Shown in pieces: positions 44,591 to 57,139 of a stretch of DNA of 64,000 bases (position 1 is the first letter of the stretch; the number at the start of each line of letters is the position of its first letter). Below the pieces are notes generated by a model, which was not told where the DNA came from, did no database searches, and was given only the letters and a program-made list of their open reading frames with translations. The DNA comes from Chloranthus sessilifolius (lineage: Eukaryota > Streptophyta > Magnoliopsida > Chloranthales > Chloranthaceae): the NCBI GenBank assembly GCA_021018995.1, contig CM037590.1, forward strand, positions 45,572,287 through 45,636,286. Direction: 5' to 3'. The position numbers and the translations under genes are program-made.

Positions 44591-45240
44591 GGAGGCGGCA
44601 ACTCGAGATGAGATTTTTTTGTAGTGTCTCCGGCTTAAAGACCATGAAAAGAAACAGAAGAGAGGGCTTTTGGTAGGACTTCTCAGTGAAATGAGAATTT
44701 TTCTGAGAGAGGGAACTTAAAGGAAAAATTCTAAAAATAAATTGCTTCCTAACTTCCAAATGATTGAATTCATTTGAACCTCAAGCACACGAGGGGAGAG
44801 ATACAAGTTGGCAGTGTCAACATTAGTTTTAACTTTGATTATGTACTTCCTTGCCATGCTGACACTAATGCAGGTTCAAATTTTCCATGTGCTGATACAA
44901 GTCTTTTGGAAAATATCTATACCTTTTACATGCAATTGATTAGTATCCTGCACTCGCATGCATACACATGGGTTCTTCTGACATACCTACAATTGTACAT
45001 AGCCACACATGTATAATCCATTGTAGTAATAAATTTAATTAAGTTTTCTGCCTCCTAATTGTAGATGGAGGTTGCCAGGGACTTCATTTCACCATTTTTT
45101 CTTAGTAGACGAGGCATGAAACAATCTTTAGTTTCATACACCTTTTTTGGCATCTCTTGAACTAGAAGAACTGACACTTTTATTTGGAGGATGACTTATT
45201 TTCTTTCTTGATCAGTTTTTTAAATGAGTTTAAATTCTAT

Positions 45241-45340
45241 AGGTAGGTGCAGGGGTCCTTGCTATGCCTGCTGTGACGCAAGAAGCTGGTTTTTTGGCAT
45301 CTGCAGTCACATGCATTCTTTGCTGGATTTATATGATAAT
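45241..45340 (+). pseudogene. Captured exon resembling a Trp/Tyr permease
   Basis: After TTCTATAG the frame encodes VGAGVLAMPAVTQEAGFLAS followed by AVTCILCWIYM. It resembles the first membrane helix of plastid/bacterial-type tryptophan/tyrosine permeases (G.G(I/V)LA(L/M)PA.T..AGF). The continuation does not match the family. Only one helix is present. Confidence 0.5.
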
Positions 45341-46283
45341 ATTTTCGAGTTTGGCAAATTATCCGGACAGCCCCATGCTTAAACAGATTGATGAAGCCTT
45401 CTGGGAGTGTTTTTCTTTCAGTCCATTACAATAGCCCACAATAGCCACAATGTGAACCTTTGATGACGGGCCAAAAATATCATAGGTAATATGAACCGTT
45501 TTATCACTACGAATTAGAGGTTCAGGTTGGTTGGTTCCCTTTGCCGCCATTACGGAGATGCCATTTCCGCCTCTTAGAAAATGAATGCGGCAACTTAAAC
45601 TAAAGAGCATTATGGCTATTTTCAAAGGTGTTTTGGTGGATTAAAAGAACTCAGGGAAGTCCTTGAGAATTCATTCCAAAATGGGGTGTTGTTGTTTCGT
45701 TCAATTTTTTAATGTGACTGAAATGTAACTGTCGTGGGATTCTTGGATCATTCGATTTGATGCAGGTTGTTTCGTTCAAAACATCTCCACCGTGCATTTT
45801 TTAGGCTTAAAATTTGGGCCAATGAATCAAGTCAATTTTTGACTTCTAACTTCAAAACTCAATTTATTTGTTTAGATTGAACTATACAACCTATTGGAGC
45901 TCCACATGAGCTTGGTGTAAGTGTTGATACATATATATAATGTGTAGACTATACATTATTCTATACAATTTGATGCAACTCAAAAGCAAGTAATTCATAC
46001 TAATAGACTTTATTATATAATAAATTATAACCAAAATCAACACGCCTAATTTATATATCCCAAACCAATCGGGTTTCATGAACAAAGGTGAGAGGTAATC
46101 CCTAACTAACACCTTCCATTTTGTTTAAAGGCAGTCATGTGCCATTCTTCCATTTTAATAATATCCTACCCAATACTCCAACCATTGGAGTGTTTTTGAA
46201 CATTGAATCTGGTAATCTGAAATTATTTGTGGATGAAAAGTGTTTGAGAATATAAAACCATCGATATAAAGGTAACGGCCTAC

Positions 46284-46574
46284 CTAAGCCAACTTCTCCA
46301 GGACTGCCCACCTTCTCCAGGAGGCGATGTAAATCTTTCTCATTAAATCCTTCAGGAGGAGAATAATTCTCACAAACTGCAAAAGCCTCTGTAGCAAAAT
46401 AGTAAAAAAATTGAAATTAATATAATATACGATACAGTTTAACTATTTATCCACTGTTTGTTACTGAAAAGAATATCAAAGAACAGTAATCGGTTGATAG
46501 TTACACTCACCTATGCTAGAGTTGCAGCTACTCTTTGGTTTTGCAAAGGTCACTGAAGGGAAAAATAGTTTCAG
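46284..46574 (-). pseudogene. Captured exons of an FtsJ/TRM7-like methyltransferase
   Basis: Exon 46574-46511 encodes LKLFFPSVTFAKPKSSCNSS and exon 46388-46284 continues EAFAVCENYSPPEGFNEKDL and HRLLEKVGSP. Spliced at TTTGCAG, GTGAGT and TACAG, they reproduce the C-terminal half of the FtsJ domain of plant tRNA 2'-O-methyltransferases (TRM7 type), including SRNSSIEAFAVC with Arg changed to Cys. The intervening intron is retained. It is too short to be active. Confidence 0.7.
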
Positions 46575-47929
46575 CTGCAAAAGAAGAGAAATATGCTGAT
46601 GAATTCCTAAGCTTAGCCACTAATTTATGAGTTACAGAAAACTCCTTATAGATCAACTAAAACTCTCCAAAAAACTTGTAAGGTTTATATTTTCGGAGAT
46701 CTCCCAAGACATAGCAAAAATATCACAAGATTTCTTAGTACTATGCTTACAACAAATTGCTGCAACAATCTCCCAAAAAATATTATTATCTTGAAAGAAA
46801 AGCCAATCCATATCAATATGTTTGGTACCAAGATTTGAAAATCTGGATTCAAACTAGGACTAGGACTAAAAATCTAAAGAGTCAAACTCAACTTGGTCAT
46901 GGACACAACCTTCTCAGGAACATTTTAACTCAGGTAGTCAAGTTATCATGAAATTTGGCTGTGCAGCTCAATTTGTCTTGCGTTCAAGTCAACAAAAAGA
47001 TTAGTATTCACGGTGAACCTGAACTGAGTTGAAGATCAGATCACTAAAGTACCACCACATTTTCTTTGAATTCACACTGGCTTTGAACCCAGTCATGTCC
47101 TACACTGTACACTAGAACAAAAACCCAAGTGATGAAGTTCAACCAAAATCATGTAAAGAGACATAACTAAATAAAAACCACAATGAAATACAGGATTTCA
47201 AGATATATACATTTGGTAAATCCACAACTGCTCACAGTACTTGCAAGATATAGAAACTTGAATTCTAAAACCATAATGAAACCCAAAATTTTCACAAGTA
47301 ATAACCACACTTAGAAAGATTACTTGAGAAAATTAAAGATTTGAATAGTAATGCCCTACAATCACATTTCCATTAATTTAGAACAAGAAATGAAAACCGG
47401 AAAGGTCATAATATATATGTTAAGTAAACCATTACAAGAAAAACATAGTAAAAAAAAAATTAATGACTTGACTAGTAGCTTTTTAGAATATTAGTTTAAA
47501 AGAAAAAGAAACCACACCTTGCTTCAGGTGAAACTTTGGCTGGGAGATATAACTTCGGGCTCAAGACCTACAGGTAAGATACTTGAATCAGGCACTGATC
47601 AACATTTTATTGTTAAAAAAGTATCACAATGAATGCCAAACACCATGGGCAATGGGAAGTAAATTACTTAATACCTGCATTCACACACTAATTGTTCACT
47701 TATTTAACCTTCAACAAGATTATGAAAGTTTTCTCTTCCCAATTAGTTGGAATGCCCTTAGACTTGGAACATTTAAAGTAGAGTCTACAGTTTAGAGACT
47801 AAGTGCTGCTTCAAATAGGCCTTTCTATTTGGAATCCTAGAAAGAAAGTATGTCAGGAAGCAGCTCATTTCACTCAAGTGTTTTTTTATTCATTTATTTA
47901 TTTATTTATAAGTTGGGTGTCCAGGCCCT

Positions 47930-48490
47930 TAGAGCACCCAACTAATCCCAAGGGTGTTATCTCGTGCTCACAAAGCTGTTATTCATTAGCCAACATTTTC
48001 ACAAAGCTGTTATCTCGTGCTCAGCATGCTGATCTATGTACCAACTTGGGTCTTCTCTCACAAAACCCCAGCTTGAGGGGGAGTAATAATATAGACAACA
48101 CCAGTACTTGCTGAGTCATCACCCAAGTCAGCAGTCAACCCAATAGTTGCTGAGTCATCACCCAAGTTAGCAGTCAACCCAACAGCTCACAGAAATGAAT
48201 AGGTGACCAGAATCATGCCTGGATGATTTACAAAACTGAAAAATCCTTTTGTGTGAAGAAAGCATATCTGACACCATGGTTTGATTTTCAAATACTAGAA
48301 ACGTTAGGAATTGGATTGTAGCAGATCCAGCTAATGCTTATCTTGTAAATCATGTAAATTCAAATTGTATATTTTCGCTATAAATACACATACAAGACAG
48401 AGGCTATACACACAAGTGAAAAGCCTGTTCAGCAGATCCATTCTTCCTAATTCCTTTTTGTTTTTTTTCTATATGGTATTAAAGCAAGCC
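47930..48490 (+). mobile_element. Second copia fragment: RNase H end and LTR
   Basis: The frame ending at about 48090 contains LANIFTKLLSRAQHADLC and LGLL, the C-terminal tail of copia RNase H. A polypurine tract TTGAGGGGGAG (48072-48082) follows, then LTR-like sequence with TATAAATAC at about 48380, and TGGTATTAAAGC (48474-48485), a diverged tRNA-iMet primer site. It therefore carries a 3' end, one LTR and a PBS, possibly from recombination. Confidence 0.55.
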
Positions 48491-49048
48491 TTTCTCCACT
48501 CCACGTCACCCAGTTCAATTGTCCACGTGACTTGGCTCAGTCCGGCGAACACAGGCGGGGACGTGTTGAACTTTAGTCCCACATCGGGTATTCATAGCCT
48601 TGTCTCTCTCTTATAAGATTCTGGTCCCATCCACTCATAGCCAATTGGTGTTGAGATGGAAACCCAAATTAATCACTTAGAAGATTTAGACCATGAAATG
48701 AGAATATTAGAAATATCAAATGTTAATTAGATATGAACAATGGTCCCTATTAAAGTGCACCGATCGGATGTTTCAAATCCTCCAGTAAGTGTTGTATTTT
48801 GGTTGCCTTGCTTCAAAATATGAATTTCTACTTTGATGACTTGGATTGGTTGAAGACTAGTAGTATCTTGTGGCACAAAATGTGGGACATGTAGGGAAAT
48901 CTATGAGAAGGTACTGATAGCCCATTAATACACCTTGTTAATGTAAATAATAGGCACAATACCTGTTGCTTTTCATTGTGAAATTGCTTATGCTAGGACT
49001 TTCGTGTCCTCTAAATTTAAGAAATGAGTTGAGTTAATTCTGGAATAG

Positions 49049-49757
49049 GTAAGCTGGTGCAAATATGAAGTTACTGTTGATTCTGCGAAGGATGTGAAGT
49101 CTTTAACCTCGTCAAAGACTGCACTTGAGATTCCTCCCGTAGTTGTTTCAGCAATAAATTTGAAAACAGTTATAAATGAAAAAGATGACTAATTAGATAG
49201 TTTCTGCTTCTATTGTCTGCTGCCACAAGGCCAAGGTAGTGTATGCTTCTTTGATAGTGGTAATTCTATTATGTCATGTCTTTCCGTATCTTCTAAGAAG
49301 AGAGATAATTTATTACATTGATTCATGGTGAACGAGAGTTTGGGCATTTCCTGTTCAATCTATTTGTAAATATATTGTTTCGACATTCACATTCTTAAAT
49401 TTTCTCATAAGGCCAATGATACCAATTAACAAAGTTACTTTCCTGATTACACAATTATAGATTGATACTCCTATGGAATGGAAGAGACTTGGAGGACTTA
49501 CCAATTTTATTGTTGTGCGGAAGCTTGCATGGGGCATATTTCCAATGGGGTTCACAAAAGAGGCTGATGCTAGAAATTCAAAGGAATACTCCATTATTTT
49601 GGCATACAGGTACATGCATACTTCAGTTCTCTATCAAATTCCATTCCAGCTCTTAAATTTCAGTTTTTTCTAATGTTCTGGTGCTACATTATTTTACTTC
49701 CTTTTTCTCAAGTAAATTTTTTTCATCTTTTTTGTACAGCGAAAGGGCTTTGCTAAC
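49049..49757 (+). pseudogene. Captured exons of DNA polymerase alpha catalytic subunit
   Basis: Exon about 49049-49238 encodes SWCKYEVTVDSAKDV, ALEIPPVVVSAINLKTVINE, then a stop, and, frameshifted, the ASIVCCHKAKV segment. Exon 49461-49609 starts after TTATAG with IDTPMEWKRLGGLTNF, VVRKLAWGIFPMGFTKEA and DARNSK. A third piece starts after TACAG at 49740 with ERALLT and breaks off at about 49757. The order and the intron positions between these pieces fit the N-terminal/exonuclease-like region of the plant B-family polymerase alpha. Introns are retained, so genomic DNA was captured. Confidence 0.72.
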
Positions 49758-50044
49758 ATTTTTTTACTTCCTTTTTCTCAAAATCAAATCCACTAGAACA
49801 AAAAACGATCTCCTAAAAACAAATCAAATTCTCGAATTCTAGATCTGAAAACGGGATCTGAGTGATACCAAATTCTGGATCTATAAACCATAACCATAGA
49901 TCTAAAAAATTTGACAAAAAAATGGCAATCCCTACTAAGCTAGAAACAAAAATCTTTAATCTAATTAATAAACTAATAATTAACTAATTAATTAAAAAAT
50001 TATCAAGTTATAGAAAGAAACCCTACCACCCATTAAAATGAAAT

Positions 50045-50432
50045 AAATATAAGAGCGAAAAGGCCCAATATCAAACTACGAAGAATCCTAAACCCATAAA
50101 GCCATAGAAGTGAAAGCCCTAAATTAACCGAGGTAACTAAAACAGAACAAAATGTTAAAAGAACAAAAACCCATCAAAGCAGAAACCCCTATCCATATGA
50201 TTGAAGCCGAAAATTAAGAATCTTGCATAAAAAATAAGCCCTAATTCCTGGAATAGAACACCGAGACCAAAAAGATCAAAATAAAACCAAAATTAATAGG
50301 ATTTTCACCAACCTGACGACGTGGGGATCAATGGAGAGCATTTTTAAGAGGGAGACCTCTCAAAGGGCAGTGGGTGGGCCCTTCATCATCTTCATGAAGA
50401 CGGGTCTTCTTGAGTGCCACTATCTTCCCCTT

Positions 50433-50473
<41 letters not shown>

Positions 50474-51440
50474 TCTGTACACAAATAAAAACAGATAAGA
50501 GAAATGATTTATATTGCTAATATATTGAACCCTAGCCAATTAAATAGAATAATAAGTGTAGATACAAGGAATTAGAAAGGAAATCTAAGATACTAATAGA
50601 TCTTGGAGAAGAGATTTATCCCAAAACTCCATTGATCAAGCTATTAAGAGTTTCAGTAGGGTTTTAGAGGAGAGAAGCTAGAGGAGGCAGCAACAGCAAA
50701 TGAAAAAAGACCTCGACCCTACCAGATTAAAGGAAATGGCGCCACTTAAGGAGCAAAAATCAACATTGAAAGACTTGATTCTGATGCAATAAATGTAAGA
50801 GCGAAAAGGCCCAATATCAAACTACGAAGAATCCTAAACCCATAAAACCATAGAAGTGAAAGCCCTAAATTAACCAAGGTAACTAGAACAGAACAAAATG
50901 TTAAAAGAACAAAAACCCATCAAAGCAGAAACCCCCTATCCATATGATTAGCCGAAAATTAAGAATCTTGCATAAAAAATAAGCCCTAATTCCTGGAATA
51001 GAACACCGAGACCAAAAAGATCAAAATAAAACAAAAATTAATAGGATTTTCACCAACCTGACGACGTGGGGATCAATGGAGAGCATTTTTAAGAGGGAGA
51101 CCTCTCGAAGGGCAGTGGGTGGGACCCCTTCATCATCTTCAGAGAAGAGAAATGATTTATATTGCTAATATATTGAACCCTAGCCAATTAAATAAAATTA
51201 TAAGTGTAGATACAAAGAATTAGAAAGGAAATCTAAGATACTAATAGATATCAGACAAAAGATTTATCCCAAAACTCCATTGATCAAGCTGTAAAGAGTT
51301 TCAATAGGGTTTTAAAGGAGAGAAGCTAGCGAAGGCAGTAACAACAAATGGAAAATGAACTCGACCCTCCCAGATTAAAGGAAATGGTGCCACTTAAGGA
51401 GCAAAAATCAACATTGAAAGACTGTTGATTCTGATGCTTC
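50045..51440. repeat. Tandem duplication (about 746-bp period) near the CACTA right end
   Basis: Copy 1 (50045-50787) and copy 2 (50788-51440) share AAGAGCGAAAAGGCCCAAT, CAACCTGACGACGTGGGG, ATGGAGAGCATTTTTAAG and GATTAAAGGAAATGG. Copy 2 lacks the (CT)n tract and its surroundings (about 50400-50490). Confidence 0.9.
50437..50470. repeat. (CT)n microsatellite
   Basis: About 17 CT units inside copy 1 of the tandem duplication, absent from copy 2. Confidence 0.9.
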
Positions 51441-54400
51441 TGCGTCGATTGAATCTGATTCTTCGGGCGTAAGTGACTTTGATGCTTCAAATGGAGACGA
51501 AGCTAGCTAGGGCTTCTGAGGGGAGTTCATGAGAAGGGAGAAGCTGGCTAGATTTCAGAGGGGCGAAGGGAGAAGGGAGAAGGGAGAAGGAAAACTATTG
51601 GGTCGTGCGCGTTAAATGGAGTGGCCGGGTTGGCTTCCGACGGGTTGGTCCAAATCTTCCCCTAAACTGACGCCACCTAAATTTCAGTCGTCAGCGTATG
51701 CTGTATTTTTTGTAGTATCATCTCATTGCCATTATCTTATAAGCATCTTGTTATCACATTAATTTATGATAAAAATATTATTATTGTCGAAGAAGTAATT
51801 GCTGCACTTTTTTTCGATAAATTGAGAAAACAGTCTTAATTTAACTCTGAAGGGATTAGTCTCTTGAGCGAAAGAGATCGAAATCATGATCGTAAAAGAG
51901 ACAAATCCAGAAGAAATAATAAATCAATGAAAAAAAATAACAGGTTCAAATCTAGGGATGATAGAAAGGATATTATTTATTATTTCTGTAAACAATCTGG
52001 ATATATTCGCAAATATTGCAAGCAAAGATTGAATAATAATAAGGGTGATGAAGGGACTTTGCAACAGGCTAGTATTACGAAGTCAGATTTCGGTGAAGAC
52101 CTATTGTGTACATTGATAGGCTTCAGTCAATTTAATGGTAGATGGATCCTAGATTCAGGGGCATCGTATCACATATGTCCGTACAGTAATTGGTTTGATC
52201 AGTATAAGATAGCCAATGGTAGAACGATTTTGATGGGGAATGATAGTGTATGTGAAGCAGTGGGTATCTGTTCGATCAGAATCAATATGTTTGATGTTTG
52301 TGTTCGCACTCTTACTGAGGTTAGACATGTACCTGATCTGAAAAAAAATCTAATCTCGTTGGGAGCATTGGATGAGATAAGATGTCGGGTCATCCTAGAA
52401 TCTGGTAAACTAAAGATTATACGTGGTGCTATGACCTTGATGAAAGGTGAAAAGATGAAAAATCAGTATACTCTTGTAGGCAACATAATTAGCGGTAGTG
52501 GTGTTACGGCTACGAAAGATTCTAAGGACCTCTCATATTTATAACACAAAAGGCTTGGTCACATGAGTGAACGTGGGTTGACAGAACTCATAAAGAATAG
52601 TATAATTTCTGACATTCAAACTTGTAAATTAAATTTTTGTGAAGATTGTATCTTCGAGAAGCAGAAGAAAGTCAGTTTCTTCACTGAAAAATACACTTCG
52701 AGGGGCTGATTGATTACATACATTCAAATATATGGGGACCGACTAAAGTCACTTTAGTAGGTGGAGCCAACTACTTTGTGTCATTTATAGATGACTACTT
52801 TAGGAAAGGTTGGGTGTATCCGATTAAAAATAAGTCGGATGTGTTTCAGAAATTTAGGCAGTGATAGAGTATGGTTAAAAAACAGACAGACATAAAGGTA
52901 AAGATTCTCAAATCAGATAATAGTGGGAATACTTGTCATTAGAGTTCAAAGCTTACTGTGAAAATCAAAGGATTGTTAGACACTTAATAGTTCCTGAAAA
53001 TCCTTAACAAATTGGTGTAGCAGAGAGGATGAACAGAACACTATTAGAAAAAGCGCAATGTATGTTGAACTATTCCGGCTTCAGTCATGGGTTCTGGGTA
53101 GAGGCAATGAACACGACATGTTACTTGGTCAATCGGTCGCCTTCAGCGACATTGAACTCGAAAACTACAGATGAGGTTTGATATGAAAGATACAAGAGTT
53201 ACTCTCACTTGAGGTATTTGGATGTTCGACTTATGCATTATTTCAGGGAAGTGAACAATCCAAGTTGGATCCAAAATCTAAAAAGTGTGTCTTGAGTGGC
53301 TATGGCGAAGGAGTCAAGGGTTATCGTTTGTGGGATACACAATCTCACAAAGTGATGGTTGAAAGAGACGTTACTTTCAACGAAGATGAGTTTTCGATGA
53401 CAAAGGTAGAAAACAAACCTCAGTCATCTGATGAACCTCAGGTACAAGTTGATGTTAAAAGGCATGAGCAAGATGAGATAAATAATAAAGACTCTGAGAT
53501 AGAGCATGATGACACAATTTCTCAAGACTTGTAGTCTCAGGTACCGGTTTAGACTATCTTGAGAAGGTCAGAGAGGATAAAGAAACGTCATGAAAAGTTT
53601 AAGAATATGGTTCCTTTAACGCTTACACTTATCACAGAGAATGAGAAACCAAGCACAGTTGCAGAAGCTCGGGTGGATACAGATACAGTAAAGTGGTAAT
53701 TAGCTATGAAAGAAGAATGGTAGTCACTTTTGAAGAATGAGACTTGAAATCTCATGAAACTTCCTAAAGGGAAGAGAGCCATCGATTGTAAATGAGTCTT
53801 TCGAAAAAAAGAAAGTGATAAGAGTGAAACTCCGAAGTTTAAAACAAGGCCAGTTATAAAAGGGTTTTCTCAGAAAGAGGGTATTAATTATAATGAAATA
53901 TTTTCTCCGATTGTGAAACACACATCGATTCGCACGCTATTGGCAGTTGTTACTCAGAAATATCTCGAATTAGAACAGATGGATGTGAAAACTACTTTCC
54001 TCCATGGAGATCTTCAGGAAGGGATTTATATGAGATAATCAGAAGGATTTGAAGCAGAATGGTCAGAATCACTCGTTTGCAGGTTAAAGAAATCTTTGTA
54101 TGGTCTCAAACAGGCACCCAGACAGTGGTACAGAGAGTTTTATTCATATATGCTGAGCATAGGGTATCACAGGGGATAATATAATTGTTGTCTACTGGAA
54201 AGAGTATAGTAAATGGGAGAGAATTCTTTCTAATTCCCTATGTAGATGATATACTGATAGCAGCAAGAAGTAAAGTTGAAATCAACAAGTTGAAACAATC
54301 ATTGAGACAGAAGTTTGAGATGAAGGATCTTGGTTTTGCAAATAAGATCCTAGGTATGGAAATTACGGGAGATCGTGAGAAGAAGAGACTTTGATTAATT

Positions 54401-54697
54401 CAAAGGACTTTTATCCAAAAGTTCCTTGAGAAATATAATATGAGTGATGTCAAGCCTGTATCAACTCCTCTAACAGAGCATTTTAAACTCATAAAGAAGA
54501 TGAGTCCGTTCACACATGAAGGGAATATATGAAAAATATTTCGTATGCATATGTCGTTGGGAGCTTGATGTATGCCATGGTGAGTACACGTCCATATTTA
54601 GTATAGGCCTTGAGTGTGGTTTGCAAGTATATATCGAACCCGGATAAGGAACATTGGCTTGCAGTGAAATGAATATTGATATATTTGAAAGGTACAG

Positions 54698-57139
54698 TGT
54701 GACGACCCGACTTTTCCAATCCCTCAGGTATAGGAAAGGCCGGTTCGCCAACCTATCGAATAAACGATAAGCCGGACAAACAGGGCACATATCAGAGTAA
54801 AGCGCAATAAATATCCATAGCTAAAATAAATGCGGAAGCAATTAAAAGTAAAGAACCACCGATGATGGCCGACCATCATCGAAACATGGCTCATAACAGA
54901 AATCAACGTCAAATATAAAACTATGGTATCCAACTAAAATGGGCCCACAAATTCAAGTCTAACTCTCACCACAAATAAGAAAATCAGTAAGTTCTATACT
55001 GGGAAAAACTCCTCAGGAGGAACCTCAAGCTCTTCCTCAGGCACGTAGTCAGGATCAGTCTCACAGCCCTGAATAGCCACGTCAATACCTGAACCTGTGA
55101 CGTATAGTCGGAGTGAGCTAACCAACAAAGCTCAGTAGAAGAAAGAAATCTACGGCATTTTACTTTAACTAACATGGTTTCAAAACAAATATCGGAATAT
55201 AGCTTGTCAAACATATAAGCAGATAATAAACTGAATTTAGGTGCGGAAATCATATGTAAGATTTATTTCTAAATGAAAACAGCTTTGAAACAATCATGCA
55301 ATGTTTCAAAGGTGTCTTAGTTTCTCTAACTTCTATATGCAAAGTTCAGTAATTCATGACTTAATCCTCAACTTAAAATCCCTCCCGAGTAAACTATATC
55401 TCGAGAGCAGGAATATAGCCGATGGGAACCCCTACCTACCATCGTCGTTCATGAACCCTTTTTCAGGATGCAACAAGCCCCTGCGTAATGAGGGAAACTT
55501 GTGCCAGGGAAGTTGTTTAGGAATTTTTGAGGGTCGTTCGTCAATCATAAAACAAATGCGATACTAATATAATCGGATGGAAGTTTCTTATACATAGTTC
55601 GTTCTTGATTTCAGATCTTGAGCTTAAGTGATCTGTGTTTCTGATTCGAGTAGATTTAGATTTTAGTCATTCATATCAATTTCAATTTACGATGTGATTT
55701 CAATGGCATATGAAGTTCAAAGATTTTAATTCAAAATATCCACGAATTAAAATAAAATATCAGAAAGATGAGATTCTCCTACCTAAAACTCGAGTTAAAG
55801 TCAAGCAAGGTCCTATTGATGGCCTCTCGCCCTCAATCTACATCACAATATACGTTCATGCATTAAGATAAACTCTAATTACTAATAATATAGACCTATT
55901 TAAGCGTTTCCTCAAAAACAAGTCAAAACAGGCAAGTTGCGCCAATCCTAGAATTTGATGTAACATTCTCATATTTTTTTGACTATCGAGACGATTGATT
56001 TATGTGTTGGTCAAAACATGAAAGTTGTAGATTTTTATATTATCTTTCCAACGCAAAAAGAATCGTCTCAATCGGAGTTCGAGATAAAAAGTTATGACTA
56101 AAATACTAAGGCAATGCCGGAGTTCGGTGATACCTCGCTCGAGCGATGATAATAGCTCGCTCGAGCGATTTGACGTAACATTCTCATATTTTTTTGACCA
56201 TCAAGACGATTGATTCATAAGTTGGTCAAAACATGAAAGTTGTATATTTTTCTATTAGCTTTCTAACGCAAAAAGAATCGTCTTAATCGGAGTTCGAGAT
56301 AAAAAGTTATGACTAAAATACTAAGGTAATATCGGAGTTCAGTGATACCTCGCTCGAGCGATGATAATAGCTCGCTCGAGCGATTTGACGTAACATTCTC
56401 ATATTTTTTTAACCATCAAGACGATTGATTCATGAGTTGGTCAAAACATGAAAGTTGTAGATTTTTCTATTAGATTTCCAATGCAAAAAGAATCGTCTTA
56501 ATCAGAGTTCGGAATAAAAAGTTATGACTAAAATACTAAGGCAATATCGGAGTTCGGTGATACCTTGCTCGAGCGATGATAAAAACCGATGGGTTTCCTC
56601 AACGATTCGCGCCGCGATCGATCCCACGAGTTCACAGAGACAACTCCAACACGCCCCCAATGATCTCAACCTCTCCCAATAGTCAACTACGAATCCAAGG
56701 TTGATTCAAGTTCTTTCTAAGGTTTAAGTGTTTTCAACAAAGAGGGTTCTAGAGAAGGAGGTTTTCTAAACCGATCTCCTACGATGATTGAAGAAGAGAG
56801 AAGGAGTTTCACACGGTTGGGTAACTATCCTCTCTTAACAAAACCTAGTATAATACGGGAATGCAATTCCTTCTTATAATAGGATTGCTCACAAAGTAAA
56901 ACACACACACACATCTTATGTATTATACACTTCTAATTTTAAAACTCAAGTCCGGTGTTGAGCGGCTACACCGAGGTCGGTGCACAACTTTCGCACGAGG
57001 GTCCAAATGGGCTCTAAATTAAAATCTGTCCGCACAATCACATCTAGATAAAAATCCAAAACAAATGGTGACGTCGGTTGCCGAGCCGAATACACACACA
57101 GGGTCAGTCTAACTCGGGTTCAAAATACGGGTCTTTACA
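54698..57139. mobile_element. Ty3/gypsy-type solo LTR, 2.4 kb
   Basis: It begins TGTGACGACCCGACTTTTCC and ends GGGTCTTTACA, the TG...CA ends with the GACGACCCG start common in plant Ty3/gypsy LTRs. The 5-bp duplication TACAG is at 54693-54697 and 57140-57144. Removing it and one TACAG rejoins the copia frame between RT and RNase H. No internal coding region is present, so it is a solo LTR left by LTR-LTR recombination. It contains three tandem repeats of about 213 bp. Confidence 0.8.
55956..56585. repeat. Three tandem repeats (about 213 bp) in the solo LTR
   Basis: Units start at about 55956, 56171 and 56384 with TGA(T/C)GTAACATTCTCATATT. They share TTGGTCAAAACATGAAAG, AAAAAGAATCGTCT and the palindromic block CTCGCTCGAGCGA. 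Confidence 0.85.

Larger units (their letters stand above)
40414..51717. mobile_element. CACTA (En/Spm-type) element carrying gene fragments, 11.3 kb
   Basis: The left end CACTACACAAATAG and complemented right end TACTACAAAAAATAC are CACTA-type termini; the last base is mutated from the usual G. The 3-bp duplication TCA is at 40411-40413 and 51718-51720. Subterminal CCGACGGC/GCCGTCGG repeats fill 40436-40610 and recur, degenerate, at 51680-51700. Removing the element and one TCA leaves a contiguous gag reading frame in the copia host, confirming the borders. No TNP2-type transposase was found. The interior holds fragments of several host genes and other elements. Confidence 0.85.
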
